Below, piece by piece: positions 33,684 through 40,319 of a DNA stretch of 64,000 nt; the stretch's first letter is position 1; each line of letters starts with the position of its first letter. The notes under the pieces are model-generated. The model had not been told where the DNA came from. It saw only the letters and a program-made list of their open reading frames with translations, and ran no database searches. The stretch covers positions 62,001 through 126,000 of the forward strand of contig NZ_KB907221.1 in assembly GCF_000381885.1 (NCBI RefSeq), in the 5' to 3' direction. The position numbers were made by a program, and so were the translations under genes. Source of the DNA: Actinomadura atramentaria DSM 43919 (GTDB lineage Bacteria; Actinomycetota; Actinomycetes; Streptosporangiales; Streptosporangiaceae).

Positions 33684-36014
33684 TCAGGAATCGCAGCGGC
33701 CGGACGTCGGCGGGGTCTTGGACGTCCGGGCGACGGGAATGGACTCGACGCCGTCCGTCCCTTCCTTGGCGTACGAGACGTTGTGGCCGGGGACGGTCCA
33801 GGTGTACCCGTCCAGCCTGATCTTCCAGTAGCCGATCGTCTCGCGCAGGACGGGCGCGGTCTCGACCCAGCCGAACCGCTTCGGCGGGACGTGGATCTGC
33901 ACCTGTTCGGTGACGGTGCTCTGCTGGAGCCACGTGAAGGACTCGTTGAACTCCTGCGAGAAGAACTCGACCGAAAGCCCTATCGACTGGCCGAAACTGA
34001 ACTCGGTACCGGAGGTCCGCGCCCAGCTTATGTAGTATTCGGCGTCCCGGTCGGGGCTCTGGTTGTAGAGGACCCGTCCGTTCACGCAGCCGTCCGCCGC
34101 CTTGTAGGCGCGCGGTTCCTCAAGCGCGACGAATTCGCACTTGTTGCCGTCGGGATTGGCCGCGCACCGGGCGGCGGCCTGCTTGAGGACGATGTTCAGC
34201 ACGCCGGGCGCGGTGGGGCCCTTCCCGAGCATCGCGCTGCTGCCGAGCCTCCACTTGTTGTGGTCGTTGGGCGAATCGGTGTCGCAGTTCATCCGCTCCA
34301 CCTGCTCGCCGTCGTGGATTCCGGCGTCCGCGGCCAGCGCGGTCAGGCAGAACCTGCGCTCACCGCGCTGGCGGAAACGGAAGTCGGAGGCGGTCTGCGT
34401 GCCCTTGTCCGCGTTCGCGGGCAGGACCGGTTCGATGTACCACTGCTGTTCGACGCGCGCGGGATCGCAGGCGGCGAGTTGCAGATGGTACGGCGGGAAG
34501 GTGTCGTCGACCTCGTCGACGCACCGGCCCGTGGCGTTGTTGTAGATGCTGATCGCTCCGCCCGGATCGTCCGTCGGACGCAGCGTCCACAGGTGCGCGG
34601 GGCTGCGGAGCGGGTTGCCGCGCGTGATGCGGCTCCCGGGGTCGCGCGGGTCCTTGACGTTCAGCGCCAGGAACAGGTCGCTCGGCATGATCGTCAGGCA
34701 GTCCAGCGAGCCGGGGGGCGCGCATTTGTCGGACCCGACCGCGGAGAGGTCGGCCCAGTCGACCCAGACGTCCTCCTTGCTGCCCGTAGGGCTCCCGGCC
34801 GCGAGTTGGCTGCGCTGGTAGAGCTTGTCGGAGTCCTTGCCGATGGCGAAGACGTCGAGCGCGACGAAGTTCCCCCGCCGGACGGGCTGCACCGCGACCG
34901 ACCGCATCTTCTCGTCGCCCAGGGCGCGCCAGCCGCCGCTCCAGATCCCGTTGGGGGCGTCCTCGGAGACCGGGGCCGTCTGCGACCTGTAGGCGACGCG
35001 ACCGGCGGCGTCGATGCCGAAGACCGAGAGGCGGCCGTCGGTGTGCGCGACGACGGCGGGCCGTCCGGGAACGGCCGGGCCGATCGACCGGCCCTCGCCC
35101 CAGGCCCCGACCGGTTTCGCCGACGTGCCCGGCTCCGACTGCGTGACCGTCCACAGGCGGCCGTCCCCGCGGTCGCCGAAGACCTGGAACAGCGTGCCCT
35201 TCTTGAGGACGTTCGGTGCGACGGAGACGTTTCCGGTGAAGCCTTTGCCGATCTGCGTCCACGCGGACCAGTTGCCGGCGGGCAGCGGCTTGTCCGGCGT
35301 GCTCGGATGCTTCTGCGCGATCACGCGGAGCCGCCCGTCGCTCTTGCGGGCGAAGACGCTGATGCGCCCGTCCCCGGCGGTCGCGGCGGTGGGGTTGCCG
35401 ACCCACGTTCCCGGCAGCGATTCCCACTTGCTCCAGCTCGTGCCGTTGGGAGCCTTCTGGACGAGGTGCCAGACGTGCCCGTCCGCCCCGCGGAGGAAGA
35501 GCTCCAGGCGGCCGTCGGTGTTGCCCTTCACGGCGCCGTCGCGATTCGGGGACGGGCTGCTGTAGGTGTTGTCGTTCGCGACGATCGTCGGGGCCCCGGC
35601 GACGGCGGTCTTCGGCGGGGCGCCCAGGTCGGCCCACGCGCCCCAGCTCCCGTTCGCGGCCTGGGTCTGGTACCACAGGTGGCCGTCCGGACGCCGGACG
35701 AACACCGAGGGGCGCTTGTTGAGGTTGCGGGCGGTCACCGGGTCGCCCACGGCCTTGCCGCCGGTGCTCGCCCAGGCGCTCCAGCCTTCGTCCTCGCGGT
35801 CCCGCGCCCTGCGGTAGAGGGTGCCGTCCGCGCCGCGAACGAAGACGGTCAACGTCCCGTCGGCGGCACCGGCGACGACCGGAGCCCCGGCGACGGCGGC
35901 GTCCGGAGCGGCGACGGCGGGCACCCCGGCGACCGCCGCCAGACCACCGGCCGCCAGGCACACGGCGGCGGCTAAGGCTCCCCACCGCCGACCCCGAACG
36001 GACTTTTCAGACAT
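33684..36014 (-). CDS. Large secreted lectin-like protein with possible pore-forming C-terminus
   Basis: 776 residues. Residues 1-36 form a Sec signal ending PAVAAP. About residues 45-430 hold repeated W-rich units such as DGRLELFLRGADGHVWHLVQ and DGRISVFARKSDGRLRVIAQ, the pattern of PLL-like beta-propeller lectins. About 460-600 is a ricin-B-like region (GRCVDEVDD, QLAACDPARVEQQWYIEP). The last about 150 residues, SIGLSVEFFSQEFNESFTWL followed by STVTEQVQIHVPPKRFGWVE, are Ser/Thr-rich alternating strands resembling aerolysin/ETX-MTX2 toxins. GAGGAGGG precedes ATG 36014. Likely exported and carbohydrate-binding; pore formation is inference. It is transcribed away from the CRISPR-like repeat region. 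Confidence 0.78.
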   Translation of the reverse strand: MSEKSVRGRRWGALAAAVCLAAGGLAAVAGVPAVAAPDAAVAGAPVVAGAADGTLTVFVRGADGTLYRRARDREDEGWSAWASTGGKAVGDPVTARNLNKRPSVFVRRPDGHLWYQTQAANGSWGAWADLGAPPKTAVAGAPTIVANDNTYSSPSPNRDGAVKGNTDGRLELFLRGADGHVWHLVQKAPNGTSWSKWESLPGTWVGNPTAATAGDGRISVFARKSDGRLRVIAQKHPSTPDKPLPAGNWSAWTQIGKGFTGNVSVAPNVLKKGTLFQVFGDRGDGRLWTVTQSEPGTSAKPVGAWGEGRSIGPAVPGRPAVVAHTDGRLSVFGIDAAGRVAYRSQTAPVSEDAPNGIWSGGWRALGDEKMRSVAVQPVRRGNFVALDVFAIGKDSDKLYQRSQLAAGSPTGSKEDVWVDWADLSAVGSDKCAPPGSLDCLTIMPSDLFLALNVKDPRDPGSRITRGNPLRSPAHLWTLRPTDDPGGAISIYNNATGRCVDEVDDTFPPYHLQLAACDPARVEQQWYIEPVLPANADKGTQTASDFRFRQRGERRFCLTALAADAGIHDGEQVERMNCDTDSPNDHNKWRLGSSAMLGKGPTAPGVLNIVLKQAAARCAANPDGNKCEFVALEEPRAYKAADGCVNGRVLYNQSPDRDAEYYISWARTSGTEFSFGQSIGLSVEFFSQEFNESFTWLQQSTVTEQVQIHVPPKRFGWVETAPVLRETIGYWKIRLDGYTWTVPGHNVSYAKEGTDGVESIPVARTSKTPPTSGRCDS

Positions 36015-36587
36015 AAACCATCCCTCCTCGACCAGAGAATGACCGAATTAAAAAGAACGTCCGAATATAGACACCATGAGACCGGCCCAAAGATCTCGAA
36101 ATCCAACGCTACCCAAAAACCAAACCAAGGTCACTGACTTCTCCGCAAACCCCCACACCAACGACCCTTCCACCGGACCGCCCGCAGCAATGCGCGAACA
36201 GCACCCAACCCCGCCCACCCACACGCACAGCGACCGCGCCACTCCCCCGCCCGCCACCTCAAACCACGTCCGACCACCCGCCAGCGATCAGCGCTTCAGC
36301 GTAAGATCACCGCCATATCCCGACACTTGACGCCCCCCATCAGGTCTCAAATAGGCAACGGCGGGGCTCAACCGCAGGTCACGAAGTGTTCTCCCCGCGC
36401 GAGCGGGGGTGCGCCCAGGCGTGCGCAATTTCCCAGGTCACCGGATGGCCGCCGCCACGATCTGCCCCTCGCGCTCCGCCGCCCTGACGTGCGCCACCGT
36501 CGCCCCGCTCCCTCGTCCGCCCGATGTGCTGTCGCACCTCATGGTGACGTGCCCGGAGCGAAGTCGGACAGCCGGCTGACTCAAGTC
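36015..36587. other. 573-base intergenic region, C/A-rich on the plus strand
   Basis: No gene recognised. Bases 36060-36330 are strikingly rich in C and A and poor in T on the plus strand (runs such as CCCACACCAACGACCC). Near 36068 the minus strand has a TATATT that could be a -10 element for the secreted protein gene. A single CRISPR-like repeat sits at 36386-36414. The stretch 36420-36587 is ordinary GC-rich DNA with no second repeat. A short open minus-strand frame at 36048-36257 reads as G/W/V-rich and is probably chance. Confidence 0.6.
36386..36414. repeat. Solitary type I-E CRISPR-like repeat
   Basis: GTGTTCTCCCCGCGC followed by GAGCGGGGGTGCGC carries the hairpin core CCCGC/GCGGG and the ending that characterise actinobacterial type I-E repeats. 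Read on the opposite strand it gives the peptide AHPRSRGENTS, well known from translated I-E repeats. No second copy lies 61 bases on either side and no cas gene is in the window, so it is a lone unit, perhaps an array remnant or a chance hairpin. Confidence 0.5.
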
Positions 36588-37886
36588 TCAGGCGGCGTGC
36601 GGCGTGTACTCCGGGCTGCCATAGGTCGCGAGCCGTTTCTTGAGCATGCGGGTCGCGTAGGCGTCGGCCGCCCGACGAAGAAAAGGACGGCGACCGGCCG
36701 CGACCACGGCGAGGAACCGGCCGACGATGAACGGCGCGGTGAGCGCAACGCGCGCGACGTCCCCGACGCCGAGGGTGACGCTCATGGCGGCGGCGGCCTT
36801 CCGGTCCCCACCGCAGACGCCCAGGAAGAGAACCCGGCTCCAACTGCGCTCGACGGCGTCGGCCGCCCGGTCGAAAGCCGTCCGCCCCGGCCGCAGGTAC
36901 GCCTTCATCGTGGAGCGGACGAGTTCGCCGCACGTGGCGTCGTCGAACCCGTCCCGCAGCACGGCCGCGCGCGCGTGGAAGACCTCGATGATCCCGTCCG
37001 CCGTGGTCGGCAGCAGTTCCTCGGGCAGGCCGAGCAGGAAGCACCGGTACCGGCTCACCTCCAGCATCGCGCGTTCGCGCGGGGAGAACGAGGTGCGGCC
37101 CCGGCGGCGGGCGAGCGACGCGAGCACGTACATGTTGATGAGCCCGGCGGGCATCTGGTCGACCTGCGGGACGGGCACGCCGTACACGTCCGCGTCCCAC
37201 TGCTCGGAGCGGCGGAGCGCGTTGTAGCGCACCATCGAGTGCATCAGCCGCACCATCGCCGCCGCCTCGAAGCCGGGGCCGTGCCGCCGGAGCGCGCCCG
37301 GCAGCGCCGTCACCGCGAAGAAGCTCGCGGTCTCGTTGACGCGCCGGTCGGCCCGCCGGCTCGACAGCGCCCCGGTCAGCGTCATCGGGAGCGCGGCGTA
37401 GGTGTTGAGGAACGTCGCCAGGAACGCGCCCCGCGTCAGGAACGGCGCGAGGAACGCCCCGCTGACGCGCAGGTGGCGCGCGCCCTCCTCGACCAGGCCG
37501 AGGTCGACCCAGTCGGGGGCGGCCTCCATCGCGGCGATGAACGCCCGCAGCTCGTCCGGGGCGTCGGGGACGGCGTCGACGCCCTCGCGGCAGGCCCGGC
37601 GCAGCATGCCGATCAGCCCCCGGACGCCGTGCTTCTCGACGAGCGAGGCGTACGGGTCCGCGACGACGTCGCCGAGCAGCGTCGCGGTCCGCATCAGCTC
37701 GACGAGGCGTTCGTCCGCGAGCAGCGGCCCGCGCTCCGCGACCCACGCGGGCAGCGCGGACTCGTCGGCCGGGTCGGTCGTGAACCGGTAGGGGGTCTCG
37801 GCGAAGTCGATCCCGCCGTAGAGGCCGGGCTGCAGCTCCCGCTGACCGCGCGCGCGTTCCGCCAGCCGGGGGTAGTGGAGGGCCAT
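36588..37886 (-). CDS. DUF2236/oxygenase MpaB family protein (first copy)
   Basis: 432 residues. It shows the DUF2236 pattern shared by fungal MpaB, rubber oxygenase Lcp and many actinobacterial proteins. Helices include LGDVVADPYASLVEKHGVRG near residue 70, NTYAALPMTLTGALSS, and the conserved AAMVRLMHSMVRYNALRR with the His expected to coordinate haem, then a QMPAGLINMYVLAS stretch. Lcp members cleave isoprenoid double bonds; the substrate here is unknown. Length matches the longer subfamily. It lies 13 bases downstream of a TetR gene on the same strand, so the two likely form an autoregulated operon. Confidence 0.82.
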   Translation of the reverse strand: MALHYPRLAERARGQRELQPGLYGGIDFAETPYRFTTDPADESALPAWVAERGPLLADERLVELMRTATLLGDVVADPYASLVEKHGVRGLIGMLRRACREGVDAVPDAPDELRAFIAAMEAAPDWVDLGLVEEGARHLRVSGAFLAPFLTRGAFLATFLNTYAALPMTLTGALSSRRADRRVNETASFFAVTALPGALRRHGPGFEAAAMVRLMHSMVRYNALRRSEQWDADVYGVPVPQVDQMPAGLINMYVLASLARRRGRTSFSPRERAMLEVSRYRCFLLGLPEELLPTTADGIIEVFHARAAVLRDGFDDATCGELVRSTMKAYLRPGRTAFDRAADAVERSWSRVLFLGVCGGDRKAAAAMSVTLGVGDVARVALTAPFIVGRFLAVVAAGRRPFLRRAADAYATRMLKKRLATYGSPEYTPHAA

Positions 37887-37899
37887 CGGATACCTCGCT

Positions 37900-38586
37900 T
37901 CAGGGACGGAGGGCGGCGGTCAGGAAGCGGGCGCAGGTGGCGCGGGCCGCGTCCAGGTCGGCCGCGTCCGGGTCGATCTGGAACTGCGCGGCGACACCGC
38001 GCAGCAGGCCGACCACCGCCGTCGCCGCGGCGGGCGCGTCCAGGTCGGGGGTGATCGTCCCGTTGCGCTGGCCGAGCGCGATGACGTGCCGCACGCCGCG
38101 GCGGAAGAGGGCGTCGTCGGCGGCGAAGACGGGCCGCAGCGCGGATTCCTCGGCGAGGGCCGAGCCCCAGAGCACCAGGAACGCGCGGGCCTCGTCCAGG
38201 ACGGCGAGGTAGGTGGACGCGACCGTCACCAGTGCGCGCACCTCGACGCCCGCGTCCCCGGCGAGGCCGGGGTCGGCGCGTTCGGCGAGGCTTTCGAGCA
38301 GCCGCGCGACGGCCTGCGGGTCGTCGGCGTCCAGTGTGCCCAGCCGCGCCGCGAACGCCGCCTGGGCGCGGCGGGCGAGCCGTTCGACCAGTTCGGCCCG
38401 TGATCCGAAGTGGTGGTTGGCCAGGCCGCGGCTGTATCCGGCCGCCGCGCCGACGTCGGCCATCGAGGTCCGTTCGACGCCGTGCCGCGCGAACAGCCGG
38501 GCGGCGGCGTCGAGCAGGGCGTCTTCGGCCTGTGCCCGCCGCTCCTCCTGGGTGCGCCGGACGGTGTGAGACGTGTTGGACGTCAT
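37900..38586 (-). CDS. TetR family regulator paired with MpaB-like oxygenase
   Basis: 228 residues. The helix-turn-helix region is at about 20-65 (LDAAARLFARHGVERTSMAD, then AAGYSRGLANHHFGS), with a recognition helix ending in HHFGSRAEL. The C-terminal half has no ligand signature. ATG 38586 was chosen; it gives a short polar N-tail before the first helix. It heads the two-gene unit with the downstream oxygenase. An imperfect 22-base palindrome at 38604-38625 just upstream is the likely operator. Confidence 0.86.
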   Translation of the reverse strand: MTSNTSHTVRRTQEERRAQAEDALLDAAARLFARHGVERTSMADVGAAAGYSRGLANHHFGSRAELVERLARRAQAAFAARLGTLDADDPQAVARLLESLAERADPGLAGDAGVEVRALVTVASTYLAVLDEARAFLVLWGSALAEESALRPVFAADDALFRRGVRHVIALGQRNGTITPDLDAPAAATAVVGLLRGVAAQFQIDPDAADLDAARATCARFLTAALRP

Positions 38587-38603
38587 GTCTCACACCCGTA
38601 GTT

Positions 38604-38625
38604 ACTTGCGAAGCGCTTAACAAGT
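38604..38625. promoter_or_regulatory. Palindromic operator candidate upstream of tetR/mpaB operon
   Basis: An imperfect 22-base palindrome: outer arms ACTTG (38604-38608) and CAAGT (38621-38625) flank a perfect AAGCGCTT core, with only two mismatched pairs between. It starts 18 bases upstream of the TetR ATG, where a TetR operator overlapping the promoter would be expected. Confidence 0.5.
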
Positions 38626-38630
38626 GCCGT

Positions 38631-39059
38631 TCAGAGGCTGGCGGCCGTCACGTCCCGGACGCGGCTCGTGAAGAACCAGGAGTGGCCGAACGGGTCTTCC
38701 AGCTCGACCTGGAGGAGGTCGCCGTGGAACTGCTTCTCCACCGGCCGGACGATCCTCGCCCCGGCGGCGACGGCCCGTTCGGTGAGCGCGTAGACGTCCG
38801 GGACGAAGACCAGCAGATCGACCGGGGTTCCGCCGATCGCCCGCGGGCTGCGGAAGTGGTATTCGGGGTACTCGTCGCGGAGCAGGAAGACCGCGTCGCC
38901 GATCCGGAATTCGGCGTGCGCCACCTTGCCGCCGCGCCGCGGGATCTCGATGCGGATGTCCGCGCCGAAAGCCTTGCGGTAGAAGCCGATGGCCGTCGTG
39001 GCGTCGTGGACGTTGAGATACGGGACGCCGCCCTTGTACTCCTCGGGGATCGCGTTCAT
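38631..39059 (-). CDS. VOC family (glyoxalase/PhnB-like) protein
   Basis: 142 residues of the vicinal-oxygen-chelate fold in two beta-alpha-beta-beta-beta modules: YLNVHDATTAIGFYRKAFGA, then AHAEFRIGDAVFLLRDE, and in the second half LTERAVAAGARIVRPVEKQF followed by VELEDPFGHSWFF. This is the PhnB/YaeR type, often called a glyoxalase or bleomycin-resistance-like protein. The metal ligands are not certain from the sequence. ATG 39059 was preferred because it precedes the conserved IPEEYKGGVPYL; an in-frame ATG at 39110 would add 17 residues. Single gene; no clear partner. Confidence 0.8.
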   Translation of the reverse strand: MNAIPEEYKGGVPYLNVHDATTAIGFYRKAFGADIRIEIPRRGGKVAHAEFRIGDAVFLLRDEYPEYHFRSPRAIGGTPVDLLVFVPDVYALTERAVAAGARIVRPVEKQFHGDLLQVELEDPFGHSWFFTSRVRDVTAASL

Positions 39060-39174
39060 AGCGGGGTGCCGCCTCCAGAAGCCGGATGGTTCGTTGTCGC
39101 TGATCCTCATCCTGCTCACCGCGCCTACCTGCAACAACGTCAAAGTTCGCAACGGTCGTGAACCCAGCGGTTAA

Positions 39175-39669
39175 CTATCCGGCGGTCACCTTGGCGAGGA
39201 AGGCGCGCAGGTTCGCGACGGTCCGCTCGATCTTCTCCTCCAGCGTGAGGGATTCGGGGAGCCGCGCGCCCGCGCCCGCGGGCTTCTTGCCGCGCACGTA
39301 GAGCGAGCAGGCGAGGTCGTCGCAGATATAGGTGCCCACGGAATCGCCCTGCTGCCCGGAGCGGCCCGCCCGCGGGGCGATCATCAGCGAGACGCCGCCG
39401 GTGTGGGTGGTCAGGCAGAGGGAGCACATGGCGCGCCGGGCCTGCCGGGCGGCGGTGCCCGGGGAGCGCAGCGCGACGGCGACGGGGCGGCCGTCCATCT
39501 CGGCGGCGAGGTAGGCGCGGTCGGGGGCGCGCGGGTCGCGCCAGCCGAGGAAGTCTACATCCTCCCACGGGCGTTCGGCCAGGTCGCGCGGGACGGCCAG
39601 GCGCTTCGCCTCGCCCTTGGTGCAGTTCACGAACGCGGTGCGGATCTCCTGCTCGGTCATCGGTCTCAT
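39175..39669 (-). CDS. FBP domain (FusB-like, elongation factor G-binding) protein
   Basis: 164 residues matching the FBP/FusB-C-terminal family. The N-terminal helix TEQEIRTAFVNCTKGEAKRL is followed by the treble-clef zinc site formed by CSLC (in RRAMCSLCLTTHTGG) and CDDLAC (in GTYICDDLACSLYVRGK), and the family's long middle stretch with RSPGTAARQ. Such proteins bind ribosome-bound EF-G and can rescue it from fusidic acid; most actinobacterial members are uncharacterised. ATG 39669 gives M-R-P-M-T; the ATG three codons later (39660) is equally possible. Divergent from a TetR gene with a palindrome between them, so regulation by that repressor is likely. Confidence 0.82.
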   Translation of the reverse strand: MRPMTEQEIRTAFVNCTKGEAKRLAVPRDLAERPWEDVDFLGWRDPRAPDRAYLAAEMDGRPVAVALRSPGTAARQARRAMCSLCLTTHTGGVSLMIAPRAGRSGQQGDSVGTYICDDLACSLYVRGKKPAGAGARLPESLTLEEKIERTVANLRAFLAKVTAG

Positions 39670-39684
39670 GAGCCGCAGGCTAGT

Positions 39685-39705
39685 TTGCCTAAATCATTTA
39701 GGCAA
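39685..39705. promoter_or_regulatory. Perfect 21-bp palindromic operator between fbp and tetR genes
   Basis: Arms TTGCCTAAAT (39685-39694) and ATTTAGGCAA (39696-39705) are exact complements around a single C. The site is AT-rich within a GC-rich genome and lies between the two divergent start codons (39669 and 39741). This is the size and position of a TetR-family operator controlling both directions. Confidence 0.75.
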
Positions 39706-39740
39706 CTGCATAATTGATGTAGGCAGAGGAAGGGGGCACC

Positions 39741-40319
39741 GTGGTCCGAGCGGGACTGACGCCCGAGCGCCTGACCCGCGCGGGCGCGGAACTGGCCGAC
39801 GAGGTCGGCTTCGAGCAGGTGACCGTCTCGGCGCTCGCCCGCCGGTTCGATGTCAGGGTCGCGAGCCTGTACTCGCACCTGAAGAACTCCGAGGACCTCA
39901 AGATCAGGATCGCCCTGTTCGCGCTGGAGGAACTCGCCGACCGGGTCACCGCGGCCGTGGCGGGACGGGCCGGGCGGGACGCGCTGGCCGGGTTCGCGGA
40001 CGCCTACCGCGACTACGCCCGCGAGCACCCCGGCCGCTACACCGCCGCCCGGCTCCGGCTCGATCCCGAGACGGCGGCCGCCAGCGCGGGCGTCCGGCAC
40101 TCGCGGATGACGCGCGCGATCCTGCGCGGCTACGACGTCGCCGAGCCCGACCAGACGCACGCCGTCCGGATGCTGGGCAGCGTGTTCCACGGTTTCGTCA
40201 GCCTGGAGGCGGCCGGGGGTTTCAGCCACACGCCCGTCGCCGCGCAGGAGTCGTGGGCGTGGACCCTCGATTCCCTCGACGCCCTGCTGCGGAGCCGGGC
40301 GTGGGAAGATACCGGGTGA
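39741..40319 (+). CDS. TetR family regulator (WHG-domain type)
   Basis: 192 residues. The helix-turn-helix reads LTRAGAELADEVGFEQVTVS then ALARRFDVRVASLYSHLKN, where the Y-S-H-L end is typical of TetR proteins with a C-terminal WHG domain. The C-terminus has HGFVSLEAAGGF, the matching conserved block. GTG 39741 follows the ribosome site AGGAAGGGGG. The perfect palindrome upstream is its probable operator, through which it could control itself and the divergent FBP gene. Its stop overlaps the histidine kinase start (GTGA), so the kinase may be in the same transcript. Confidence 0.88.
   Translation: MVRAGLTPERLTRAGAELADEVGFEQVTVSALARRFDVRVASLYSHLKNSEDLKIRIALFALEELADRVTAAVAGRAGRDALAGFADAYRDYAREHPGRYTAARLRLDPETAAASAGVRHSRMTRAILRGYDVAEPDQTHAVRMLGSVFHGFVSLEAAGGFSHTPVAAQESWAWTLDSLDALLRSRAWEDTG

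Noticed and set aside
33783..35975. Long plus-strand frame opposite the secreted lectin-like gene
   Set aside because: No signal, domain or ribosome site; the minus-strand gene has a signal peptide, repeats and a clear ribosome site.
36048..36257. 69-codon minus-strand gene before the secreted-protein region
   Set aside because: Reads as G/V/W-rich because of the C/A-rich plus strand; no ribosome site, no motif.
36361..36587. CRISPR array
   Set aside because: Only one repeat-like unit was found; nothing repeat-like occurs 61 bases on either side, and no cas genes are in the window.
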